DNA of 64,000 nt, from NCBI GenBank assembly GCA_947650365.1, contig OX393549.1, positions 94,376,048-94,440,047 on the forward strand, given 5' to 3'. The notes below the pieces were generated by a model. It made no database searches, was not told the origin of the DNA, and was given only the letters and a program-made list of their open reading frames with translations. This DNA comes from Chamaelirium japonicum (lineage: Eukaryota; Streptophyta; Magnoliopsida; Liliales; Melanthiaceae). Numbering within the stretch: position 1 is the stretch's first letter; each line of letters begins with the position of its first letter. Made by a program: the position numbers and the translations under genes. This document shows positions 33,034 through 43,645 of the stretch, piece by piece.

Positions 33034-36000
33034 TTACGCATGCAACGGTACCAGGTCTTCCTTGTTGACTTCGTATGCCCCCAGGACTTGCTGGATCATG
33101 AGTTGAGAGTTGCCAAAAATCTCTAGTCCCTGAAGCTTCATTTCGTCGGCCAGTTCGAGACCAATGAGTAGGGCTTGATATTCTGCCACGTTGTTGGAAC
33201 ATGCTTCCGAGAGCAGGAATGAGAAGGGGAGTATTTCGTTGTCCGGAGTGACAAAGATGACTCCGGCTCCCGCTATGTCTTGCCTAGCTGCGCCGTCGAA
33301 GAACATTTTCCAGGATGGGGCGACGTCGACGGAGAACACTTCTTCATCTGGGAGATCTTCTGATAACTCCCATTCTGCCGGGAGAGGGTACTCTGCGAGG
33401 AAGTCCGCGAGGGCCTGCCCTTTAACCGCTTTCTGTGGCACGAAGGTGATGTTGAATTCAAGTAGCAGCAGGGCCCACTTGGCTAGACGTCCGGAAAGCA
33501 CTGGTCTCGACATGATGTATTTGAGTGGGTCGGCCTTTGAGACGAGTCTGATGGTGTGAGCGAGCATGTAGTGTCGCAGCTTTTTCGTGGCGAAGATGAG
33601 CGCTAAGCAGACCTTCTCGATTGGGGAGTAATTCAGCTCCGCGCCGACGAGAGTGCGACTTAAGTAGTAGCAAGCTGTCTCCATGCCAAGTTCATTGTTC
33701 TGGGCCAGGAGTGCCCCCAAGGATTGCTCCTGGGCGGCGATGTAGAGGATGAGCGGCCTCCCTTGAACCGGTGCTGATAGGACTGGCAGCTTCAGTAGAT
33801 ATGCTTTGATGTTTTGGAGTGCTTCTTGGCACGCTTCATCCCATGTGAACGGCGCTCCTTTCTTCATGAGGCGGCTAAAAGGGTGGCACTTTCCAGCCAA
33901 GTTGGCGATGAATCTTCGGATATACGCCAAGTGCCCCTGGAGGCCTCTGAGGTCTCGCACTGTCTTTGGTGCGGGCATATTGACGATAGCATCAATTTTG
34001 GATTGATCTATCTCAATGCCACGATATCGGACGACGAAGCCGAGGAATTTGCCCGAGGAGACTCCGAACGCGCACTTGAGCGGATTCATGCGGAGTTGGT
34101 ACCTTCGAAGTCGTTTGAAGATTAGCTCAAGATCTTGTAGATGTGCCGACTTCTTCTTGGATTTCACCACGAGGTCGTCGACGTAACACTCCACGTTTTG
34201 ATGAAGAATGTCGTCGAAGATTTTCTGCATAGCTCGCTGGTAGGTGGCTCCCGCGTTCTTCAAGCCGAAGGGCATCACTTTATAGCAGTAGATTCCTTTC
34301 GGTGTGCGGAATGTCGTGAGCTCCTCGTCCTTGGGTGCCATCCGAATCTGGTTGTAGCCCGATGATCCGTCCATGAAAGTGAGTACTTCGTGACCTGTCG
34401 TCGCATCGACCATTAGCTCCGTGATTGGCAAGGGGAAGTCGTCCTTTGGACATGCGTTGTTCAGGTCTCTGAAGTCCACGCACACTCGGATTTGACCGTT
34501 CTTCTTTTTGACGGGGACGACACTAGAGATCCATGTCGGGTACTTGACTTCTCGAATGAAGCCGGCTTCGATCAACTTGTTAACTTCGCCTTCTATTTGG
34601 GGTACCAGTTCTGGCCGGTAGCGCCTTTGTCCTTGCTTGATGGCGCTGGCTCCGTGTTTGACGCTGAGCTGGTGCACTGCGATTTTTGGATCGAGGCCCG
34701 GCATCTCCTTGTAGGACCATGCGAAGACGTCTCTGTATTCTTTAAGCAGTTTGATATATGCGGCTTCTTCCTCAGGAGTCAAGAGCGTGCTGACGAATGT
34801 AGGCCGAGGCTCCGTCTCCGTGCCCAAGTTGATTTCCTTCAAGTCATCAACGGTGGACTGCCCCCCTTCTTCGAGGACTGGCGGGGCATCGGGCAACTCG
34901 TCGTCCGAAGTAGAAGTGTCACCGTTGTCGGGATCTGTAATGGAGATATGATTGACGGCAGCCATGGGTGGGTGGGTGGGTGTTGAGACGAAGTCCTCGA
35001 TTGGCATCCCCAGACGATCGAACGTCGACTTCTTCTTTGATTGTTTGGCTGGCCCGAGCCTCTCGAACACGGATGTGCGTTTTCGATTCGACCAGTCTTT
35101 ACCACCTCTGGTTTGCTTCCGGAACAAGGCTTGGCATCGAGCCCGTCGTCGTCTTCTCCTGCTGTCTGGATGGCTGAGGTAGGTAGAGCGTGCATCGGAG
35201 ATTGTCGATTCTTCGGCTGCTTCATCTACTATCCTCGCCTCAATGTAGTTCGAGGTGAAGGTCTTCTTTGCTGCGGTTCTGATGACCAACGGAGCTTGAC
35301 TGGAGCCGATGCCTCGGCGGTTCGGGGGAATTTGTTCTCCGTTTTGAAATAGCCGGGCTTGAGTTCTCGTCATCCCGTGTGGAGTTGCTGCTGGTGGAAG
35401 TGTGCCCATGGTGCTTCCTTCGTTGTAGCCGGCATTGAACAGCAACTTGGCAGCATTTTGCCCCCAACTCCCTTTCGGCTTGAATCCAAGTTGCTCGAGG
35501 TCTGCTGATTCGACAGGTCTGCTTGGGTTCGGAGCTTGCGTCAGGCTAGGTAATGGCACCGTCATTTCTTGTAGAGTGATGACGTTGGCCTGAGATAACG
35601 ACGGGGCCATCTTCCTCGTCGGAGTAGAAGGCGATCGCTCGGATTTACGGAGCCACTGAGGCGCGAGACGCAGGACAGGAACCGTTTGGATCGGCAACGG
35701 GGTATGTTGCGTTGCTCTTGGCTCGAAGCTGATGCGCATCCTTTGCCCAGGTTTCGGCGTTCCTTGGACCTTGAGTCTTGCCTCGTCAGAGGGTGGCGCC
35801 GAATTTACGGGAAGAGGAGTCTTGTCCTGCTTCACTTCTTTAATCTTTTGGGCTCGAGGAGCTTTAGCTGGCAGAACTTCCGCGACCAGGCCCTTTGCTT
35901 GGTAGAACTTAGCGTCGGCCAGGTGTGCCTCGGCCTCGTTGAATGGCTTGTCGTCCGCAACTATGCACCTCTCCACGCCTTCTTCGTAGTATTTGAGGCA

Positions 36001-38590
36001 CTGGTGCCAGGTGGAGACCACGATGTCGTTCTCGTGCAGCCATGGTCTTCCCAACAGGAGGCGATATGACGTCTGGCAATCGATGATGTGGAAGAGGACC
36101 GTTGTATCCAGCGGGCCGATGGAAAGCTTCAAACGAATGATTCCGACGGTGGACTGTCCACCCTGGTTGAAGCCTTGAATGACCAATTGACTTGGTGAGA
36201 GCTGGTCGTCGGTGATGCCGAGTTGCCGCATTGTCTGGATGGGCAGGATGTTGACGGCAGAGCCACAGTCCAACAAGATTCGGTTCACTGGCTTCTCCTT
36301 GATGTATCCCGAGACGTAAAGAGGCCGGTTGTGCAATCGCGCCCCGAGTTGCAGGTCCTCATCTGAAAATGTTATCGTCGCATCACACGAGGCTACAGCT
36401 TTGCGCTTCTGGTCGTCCTTCCTCTTCCTTTTGTAGCTATCTGGATTGGCCAAGGCCGCCGCCATTGCCAGGCGAGCCTTCTTCTGAAGATGCAAAGCCT
36501 CTACGAGCGGCATGTGCAAGATTGCTTCGTCGTGAGAGGCAGTGCCCCCTTCGTCGGAATCGTCTCCCTTATCTGTGGAGTCGCCTTCTCCAGAAGTTTC
36601 GCTTTCGTTCTTTCCTTCCGACGCCTCATGGACTTCGACCATGCAACAAGACACCTTGATGTGTTGGTCCGCTGGGAGGAAGTGATCTGGGAAGAACTCT
36701 TGCAAAGTTGTCGGCTCTGGAAGACTCTGCTGAAGGATATCGTCTTGGCTTGCTGGCGGCACTTTGAAAGCCTTCCTCCCCGGAGCCTTGCTCTTCTTCT
36801 TGTAGGTCTTCCGCTTGGTGAATCCCCTCATCACACGGTCTTGCTTGAGCTTCTTTTCTTGCCATGGCTTTCGCCGTCGCGGTAGCATGACCCATGCTTC
36901 TTCGTCGGTGGATTCCCCTCCGTTAGGATGATGGTCGACAGCAGCAACTGGTTCCCTCGGAGGTACTTGTTCTTCTGGAGGCTCTACTGACTCGTCTTCC
37001 GATTCCCAGCCGGTGGGCTTGATTTCTTCAGCTGAAACCAATGGAGGCTTTGAATAGAGGACGTAATAGTCGAACTTCCCTGAAGGCTGGCCTAGCAGAC
37101 CGACTTCCGGATCTCCTTGCTCGTATCTTTCCCGAAGAGCGCGTTGGGACATAGCTTGACTGGAATGGACTTGCTCTTCTCGAGGCTCTACTGGCGTGTC
37201 TTCCGATTCCCAGCCGGTGGGCTTGATTTCGTCGATTGGAACGGACGGAGGCCTTGAGTAGAGGACGTAGTAGTCGAACTTCCCCGAAGACTGGCCTAGC
37301 AGACCGACTTCCGGATCTCCTTGCTCGTACCTTTTCCGAAGAGCGCTTTGGGACATAGCTTGACTGGAAGGGATTTGCTCTTCTCGAGGCTCTATTGGCT
37401 CGTCTCCCGATCCCCAGCCGGTAAGCTTGATTTCGTCGATTGGAACGGACGGAGGCCTTGAGTAGAGGACGTAGTAGTCGAACTTCCCCGAAGGCTGGCC
37501 CAGCAGACCGACTTTCGGATCTCCTTGCTCGTATCTCCTTTGGAGCGCTCGTTGGGATGCAGCATTGCTTGGAAGAGGTGCTGGCGTGAGCGATGATTGC
37601 CCCCAGGGCAGCGGTGTTTCCTCCTCGATGAGTGCGGGAGTACGTCGACGTCGCTTCGAGACTTTCGGACGGGAAGTTAACTTAGCGATTGGAGCTTGAC
37701 GGTTGATGCGCAATTTGGGCATGCTTCGCCGAGCAGCGACGAGTACTGGCGAGAAGGAGCCGAAGGTGATGGACGTCATGTTGGCCGTAGCAACCTCCCC
37801 GGAGTCGATCTCTATCTTCCCTTGCTTAGCGAGCGCCATGATTCTTTCCTTGAAGACGAAGCATCTTTCGATGGGATGACTCACCACCCGGTGGTATTTG
37901 CAGAAGAGAGGGTCGTCGACACGATGCATCTGCTCGGGCCTCTTTGAAGGAGGGAGCTCTATCATCTTCTCTTGCAGCAGCTGGTCGAACATGGAGGAGA
38001 CTTCCGATTCTGGGAAAGGGTACTCCTTGGCTTCGAGCTCCTCGAGAGTCATCCTTTGTCTTAGCGGCGGAGGCGGTGGTATGGCGACTCCCTTCTTCTG
38101 ATCTGGCTTGCCACCGATCTTGAGCGGCTTGGAGGTTGAAGCGACGTCAGCAACATTGACTTGTTTCAGTTTCGTTGCCGGTGGCTTGTCCTTCTTCTCT
38201 ATCTTCAAGAAGTCCTTGTTCTTCAAGTCCCCGCGGTTTGCTAGGCTGAGTTCCATGTCATGAGCCCGAGTTGCGAGTTCTTCGAAAGACCGAGGCTTGA
38301 TACCTTTGAGGATGTAGAGCAGACCCCAGTGCATGCCTTGGGTGCACATCTCGATGGCTGAGTCTTCAGACAAGCGGTCTCGTGAATTCAGCGCGAGGTT
38401 CCTCCACCTGTCGATGTAGTCGATCACTGGCTCATCCTTCCTTTGCTTGACGGCGGTGAGTTCGGTCATACTGACTGTACGTCTGGTGCTGTAGAAGCGA
38501 TTGAGGAACTCCCTTTCCATCTGGTCCCAGCTGTCGATGGTCCCTGCAGGAAGATCAACGTACCAGTCGAACGCGTTGCCTTTGAGCGAA
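33034..38590 (-). pseudogene. Gag-Pol: Gag core, protease, RT, RNase H, archaeal-type RNase H
   Basis: Open from about 38590 to a stop at 33034 (1828 residues from ATG 38520). In order: the rest of the Gag core (residues 1-95); a CX2HX4HX4C zinc knuckle (CKYHRVVSHPIERC, near residue 210); three 68-residue repeats (about 320-525); protease with LLDCGSAVNILP (near 750); a G-patch-like stretch with NAGYNEGSTMG (near 1035); reverse transcriptase with KKKNGQIRVCVDFRDLN, FMDGSSGYNQI and the active-site YVDD (near 1443); a first RNase H that has lost key residues (LYIAA where DAS is expected, SKADPLKY where TDH is expected); and an archaeal-type RNase H starting FFDGAARQ. The catalytic Asp of the GDSQ motif in the last domain is Asn (codon 33109-33111). 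A TAA at 33036-33034 splits the protein; the frame continues beyond it. Confidence 0.92.
36950..37575 (-). repeat. Three in-frame 68-residue repeats in the Gag-Pol linker
   Basis: Three copies of a 204-bp unit, each starting near RYEQGDP, then VGLLGQ, GKFDYYVLYS, PTGWES and EPREEQ. The GGATCTCCTTGCTCGTA stretch recurs at about 37109, 37313 and 37517, exactly 204 bp apart. The frame is kept. They lie between the zinc knuckle and the protease, an area that varies greatly among Tat elements. The function is unknown. Confidence 0.9.
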
Positions 38591-39577
38591 TTGCTTCACC
38601 ATCTCGTCGCCATATGTGCCGGCATTATTGCAGGTCTCGATGAAGTGGGCGACGTGCTGTCTCGGATTTCCCTTTCCATCGAAGTACTGAAACTTTGGCG
38701 GCTGGAATCCGACTGGGAAGCGTAGCTGCTGGATCCTCGTAGTGTAGGGCTTCGAGTATGCCGCCGTGATCGGAGGAAGGCTACTGCCGTGGGATCGCAT
38801 CATGTCGGCTATCAATGCTTGGACTTGCTGAGCACTCATCGCAGCCGCTGCCGGAGGTTGTGTTGCCACCGAGGCTGGCATTGGGGAGACGACTTCCACT
38901 GGGATGGGAGCCGAAGAGAGCGCTGGAGTAACTGCTTGAATTGTCGGAACAACCTCTGTAGGAGCGGGAGTTAAAGACGGAACTGGAGCGGCTACTGGAG
39001 AAGCGACGGGTTGGCCGACTGGTGCAGCGTCCTTTGCGCTTAGCTTTTGGAGCAGAGTGTTGATATGATGATCCTTCTCCTCCATTAGCCGAGTAATCTG
39101 TGCCATGTGCTCGTTCATCTGCATGACTTGGAGCTGAAGAGCGGACGGAGGATGGTGACGGAGAATGTCTCGGTGTTGCATGTTCGCATCCTCGCCATCA
39201 TCATCGGAGACGTAGTTACGCCGACTTGCTTCTGGCTGATGATTGATGTTTGCCCCCTGCAGAGGAGGTGCAACGTCTGCTGGAGAACCCGAACGGGTTC
39301 GGGGTTGGGGCTGGTCCTCCCCAAACTTCTGGACATGGGCTCCAGGATCGAGGCTCGTTTCTTCATGCACCAGGGCCTCGTCGGCGCTTTGGCGAGCATC
39401 TTCGGTAGTAGCTTCTGGCACGAAGACGTCCGCAAGAGTCCGAGTACGCCGAGTGTAGACGCGCACCATTGGAGGAGCATCACCCTCCGGATTTACTGGA
39501 TCACCGTGTCGGAGTAGAGGAGACTCGGCGATTGGTGAGAGGCTTGGAGCAAACGCATCGTTGTTTGTTCCGACCAT
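38591..39577 (-). pseudogene. Gag, N-terminal part (frameshifted)
   Basis: The first ATG in frame is 39577-39575; the frame stays open to 38555 but leaves the protein sense near 38590. The first 250 residues are disordered, rich in Pro, Ala and Ser, with a short helical stretch (MNEHMAQITRLMEEKDHHI) that may form a coiled coil. From about residue 290 the conserved start of the retrotransposon Gag core appears (FPVGFQPPKFQYFDGKGNP, HFIETCNNAGTYGDEMVK). After FSxx the sense moves to another frame at 38588-38592 (a net change of 2 bases lost or 1 gained), in which KGNAFDWYVDLP continues into the next ORF. In active relatives Gag and Pol form one frame. Confidence 0.85.
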
Positions 39578-39625
39578 TGCAAACTTCAAGCAGCTTCTTC
39601 AACCGTACGGATGAAAGGAGAAGAG

Positions 39626-39643
39626 GTCCCACCGGGCGTGCCA
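39626..39643 (-). other. Primer binding site
   Basis: On the minus strand the LTR end is followed by GATTTC and then TGGCACGCCCGGTGGGAC. The leading TGG pairs with the CCA tail of a tRNA, as usual for gypsy elements. I could not assign the tRNA with confidence from memory; it is not the common initiator-Met site. Confidence 0.7.
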
Positions 39644-40700
39644 GAAATCTGTGGACGCGGAAAAAAGCGCGGGTCGTCTTTATTGCGAATCACACGAGAT
39701 TACAATTGTGGCCGGGACCCGGGTTGCTCGGGTGTAGCGAGTCCGGGTTGCGGCGAGTTTTGATCAGGGGATTGTGGGAAAGATCTTCTGGGGGATCCCT
39801 TTGATCCGCGTCTCCACGTGGTGTTCGTGCGAGAGCTCTGAAGGGGCTGCCCAGGACAGGGGTTTTACAGGGAGAGGGTTTTGGAGAGGCTAAGGAATGT
39901 CCACCGTTGCTTTGTCCCTTCCGTGCTTCGTGCTTTCTCGGCTAGGGGGTTTTCGGCTTCGTTCCTCGGTCTTCGCGTCTTCCTCGTTCCTTGCTTGACC
40001 TCGGTGTCCTTGATCGTCGGTTCGCGGCGTCGATCTAGCTTTTGGCGTTGGCTTTGGCTTTGGCTTTTTGGCTTTGGCTTTGCTCCGGCGTGGCTCTGGC
40101 TTTTGCTTTGCTTCGGCGCTTGCACTTGGACGTAGCTGGGAGAGACTTGCGATGCTTTCGTTCTTCCGGACTTCGCGTCGTATCGGCTAGAACGTGCGGT
40201 GCTTTTGCTCGTGGCCGGCGTAGTCGCTTGGCTTTGGCACTTGCGTTGCTTTGGCGCGGGCTTTACTGGGGCTTTGCTTTGGCTTCTTGCGTTGGCTTTA
40301 GCTTTGGCGTCAACTCGATCTTCTTCTTCGAACGACGTGGGCTACTTCTCCGGTGCTTCGACGGTTTACGTATCGACTGGACTTCTCTTCTTCTCCGGGC
40401 TTCTTTGGCGTGATCGGAGTCGAAGAATGGTTTCGAAGATGGTGGGGGTAGCACCGATCTCCGTGCGACGGTTGTGGCGTCGGCTTTTGTTGATGAAGAC
40501 GACGAGGGTAGCGACGGTCTCCGTGCGACGGTTGTAGCGTCGGCTTTTATTGATGAAGACGACGGGGTAGCGACGCTTCAGACGATCTGCTCCAGGCTTT
40601 CTTCTTCGTGGATGGCGCAGGTGTTAGTCGAAGACGACGGGGTGATGACGCTTCGCTTCTCTCCTCCGGGCTTTGGGGCTTGATCGGGATCGAGGATTTA

Positions 40701-41380
40701 TTGGAGACGACGGGGTAGTGTCGCTCCTCTTCTTCTTCGGGCTTTTGGGCTTGATCGGAGTCGAAGCCTTGTTGGAGACGACGGGGTAGTGCCGCTCCTC
40801 TTCTTCTCCAGGCTTTTGGGCTTGATCGGAGTCGAAGGCTTGTTGGAGACGACGGGGTAGTGCCGCTCCTCTTCTTCTCCGGGCTTTTGGGCTTGATCGG
40901 AGTCGAAGGCTTGTTGGAGACGACGGGGTAGTGCCGCTCCTCTTCTTCTCCGGGCTTTTGGGCTTGATCGGAGTCGAAGGCTTATTGGAGACGACGGGGT
41001 AGTGCCGCTCCTCTTCTTCTCCGGGCTTTTGGGCTTGATCGGAGTCGAAGGCTTGTTGGAGACGACGGGGTAGTGCCGCTCCTCTTCTTCTCCGGGCTTT
41101 TGGGCTTGATCGGAGTCGAAGGCTTGTTGGAGACGACGGGGTAGTGCCGCTCCTCTTCTTCTCCGGGCTTTTGGGCTTGATCGGAGTCGAAGCTTGTTGG
41201 AGACGACGGGGTAGTGCCGCTCCTCTTCTTCTCCGGGCTTTTGGGCTTGATCGGAGTCGAAGCTTGTTGGAGACGACGGGGTAGTGCCGCTCCTCTTCTT
41301 CTCCGGGCTTTTGGGCTTGATCGGAGTCGAAGCTTGTTGGAGACGACGGGGTAGTGCCGCTCCTCTTCTTCTCCGGCCTT
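40701..41380 (-). repeat. 71-bp minisatellite, 10 units (5' LTR)
   Basis: Units start at 40711, 40782, 40853, 40924, 40995, 41066, 41137, 41207, 41277 and 41347. The unit order matches the 3' LTR array except for one unit fewer after the CTTATTGG marker, which accounts exactly for the 71-bp length difference between the LTRs. Confidence 0.95.
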
Positions 41381-41630
41381 TGCTTCTGGCGTCTTCGGAG
41401 TCGAAGGGTTCTTCTTCTCCGAGCTTTCTTCTTCGTGCACGGAGTCGAAGGGATGATCTTCGTGTGCAAGGGTCTTCACATTGATGAGGACTTTCAGTAA
41501 GCCGATCCCTCGGGACAGGCTTGACTGTGCCTCGTGAAGCCTTGGGTCGATGAAGAAGCGTCTCCTCTTCTGCAGAGCTCTGGCGTTTCGTCTTCAATTT
41601 CCCGACCATTTTTTCCTTCCCCCACCCCCT

Positions 41631-41640
41631 CTATTTATAG
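41631..41640 (-). promoter_or_regulatory. TATA box of the 5' LTR
   Basis: CTATAAATAG on the minus strand, followed by GAGGGGGTGGGGG. The same box is at 26312-26321 in the 3' LTR and at 17347-17356 in the solo LTR. It fits transcription of the genomic RNA starting near 41600 and running left. Confidence 0.65.
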
Positions 41641-42439
41641 GCAAAGAGGTGGGGAGAGAGATATGGGAACTTTTTAATTTTAAATCCCTTTTGTATCTCT
41701 CTCATAATTACCCGGATTTTATTCATCCATTGATGAAGGGAATAACATTTAGTTGTTTTCCTTTTCTGGCGGGTGCAATTATGGCTGGATTTTGCGCACG
41801 AAATCGATGGCGATCGGGCGCTTCGTCTTGTGCGTCGGATCGAGGGATCGGCGCAGATCCGCGTGTGTGCAGACGTCATACGCTACCTCCCCCCGCGCAT
41901 GGCGGTATTTTTTTCCTTTTCTTTCTTTTCTTTCCTTTTCTTTTCTTTCCTTTTTCTTTTCTTTCCTTTCTTTTCTTTCCTTTTTCTTTTCTTTCTTTTT
42001 TCTTTTCTTTCTTTTTTTCTTCCCTTTCCTTGCAGGGCCGGCCGGCCCCTCCATGGGGTTCGGTCCCCACTAGGGCCGGCCCTATAGGGTTCGGACCCTA
42101 GTAGGGGCCGGCCCCTCTTGGGGCGGGGTCCGAGTCCGTGTCGGCGCGCGCGAGTCGGGTCCGCGTGTCGAGTTTGCATCCACGTCGGCACGAGCGAGTT
42201 GGGTCCGCGTGTCGGGTTTGCATCCGCGTCGGCACACGTAAGTCGGGTTCGGGTCCGACGAAATTCGTGTGTCTACAATGACCAAGACAAGATTTCAAAG
42301 ACGATTGCTACAAACTCATCGCTGTCCAAGGTAGGTACAAGTTGCCTTTCGACTGATCTCAAAGATGACGTGTCGTGCTGTCGGTGTGTTGGAAAGGGCT
42401 CATGCATGGCCCAATCATTTCTCACTAAAATTGCCAAAT

Positions 42440-42604
42440 GGGAAAGTTTTCAGGGCATCCTGCGCACCATACGACCGCAGGACCCACTCCTCCCCAGAGC
42501 CTATCAGCGCGTCCTGAGTGCTGGCGGGCCACGCTACCTCATCTCCTGCATTGCTGTGGGCCCCGCGGTTGTATGGTATGCAGGATGTACTGAAGATTTT
42601 CCCC
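42440..42604. mobile_element. 165-bp MITE with long inverted ends (copy 1)
   Basis: Left end GGGAAAGTTTTCAGGGCATC (continuing to 42477, ending ACGACCG) is inverted at the right end (42566-42604, CGGTTGTATGGTATGCAGGA and onward to TTTTCCCC), with about 38-bp inverted repeats at roughly 80 percent identity. No clear target duplication. A second copy lies at 54718-54902. Confidence 0.65.
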
Positions 42605-43277
42605 GAATTGAGCTCTGGTCAAAAGCAAAAGCCATTCCAGTCAAAGGGCATCTCCTTCCTCTCTCTTTTTTTTTAAAAAAAATCATTAAATAACCCCCAC
42701 ACCAAACCAAAAAAAGCTACAGTTTCCATCACACTCTCTCTCCTCTCCGGATTTGTCGCTATCCGACGCCTACGAAACGAGTTCAAATCTCCTCCGGTCG
42801 GTCGGCCCCGGTCGGTGGGCTAGAGCGCATCACAGCCGCACGATGAATGGAGACCACAAATCCAATCGTTGGATGCGCACCGGGCCTACCAACCGGAACC
42901 CACAGACTGGAGGAGATTCGAGCTCCTACGAAACGCAGACTTCGGAAGGTCATGCGCCCCAGCGTTTCTCTACTGTGATTCTTTCCACACGCACGGAGAC
43001 ACTAAGATCGTCACCCACTCACTAGCATTCGCGGGCCCCACTCGAATGTGAGTAAGACAAACAGTAAGTCCCACATTCTGTGCACTTTGAGCGGTGCGTG
43101 TGATCACTCGACCTTTCTCATGTGTCCTCCTTCCGATCCTTCCGGCTTCCGGCACCAAGGATGACCAGGTCAAGGAAAGCCTGTCGACTATTCCTCATTA
43201 AAACTCTTATCTGAGTGACTTCCTCACATCCTTGATGGAGAGGTTTCATGTTCGACCCATTGTGTCGACACCGTGAA

Positions 43278-43645
43278 GCGAATATTTTCAAGATGTGCAA
43301 ATCTTGATCGTTGATGCCATGTCCATGAAATATTTAAATTTAATAAAAATAGTAGTTATGGTCTTTTTCCTCTATAAACCCATGCTCTAGTGCCTTGTCT
43401 ACTGACCACATGACCGATCTATAAAAACAAAAAAAAAAACCTAAAATTATAACCTCTGGAACGAATATTTTTCAAGATGTGCAAATCTTAACCGTTGATG
43501 TCATGTCTATGAAATATTTAAATTTAGTAAAAATAGTAGTTATGCTGTCTTTTTCCTCTTTAAACTCATGCTCTAGTGCCCTGTCTACTAACCACATGGT
43601 TGATCTATAAAAACAAAAAAAAAAACCCTAAAATTATAACCTCCA
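43278..43645. repeat. 183-bp tandem duplication
   Basis: Two adjacent copies, about 93 percent alike, containing GATGTGCAAATCTT, AAATATTTAAATTTA, TGCTCTAGTGCC and a run of A. The first begins near 43278 and the second near 43461. No coding content. Confidence 0.85.

Larger units (their letters stand above)
39650..42277 (-). repeat. 5' LTR of the Tat element
   Basis: 2628 bp, ten minisatellite units (40701-41380), otherwise the same order as the 3' LTR. As the 5' LTR it should drive transcription of the element to the left. It ends in CCACA (minus strand) at 39650, followed by a 6-base spacer and the primer binding site. Confidence 0.95.
24255..42282 (-). mobile_element. Complete Tat-lineage Ty3/gypsy retrotransposon
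   Basis: The element covers 24260-42277 (18.0 kb) between perfect 5-bp duplications ATGAC (24255-24259 and 42278-42282). It is read on the minus strand: 5' LTR 42277-39650, primer binding site, gag, protease, reverse transcriptase, RNase H, second RNase H, integrase (39577-31558), then an additional gene on the opposite strand (28122-31335), purine tract and 3' LTR (26958-24260). Two RNase H domains, the second of archaeal type, and an antisense extra ORF are known marks of the Tat/Ogre branch of chromovirus-unrelated plant gypsy elements. The LTRs are nearly identical, so insertion was recent. Gag-pol is broken at about 38590 and 33034, so this copy cannot move by itself. Confidence 0.95.
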
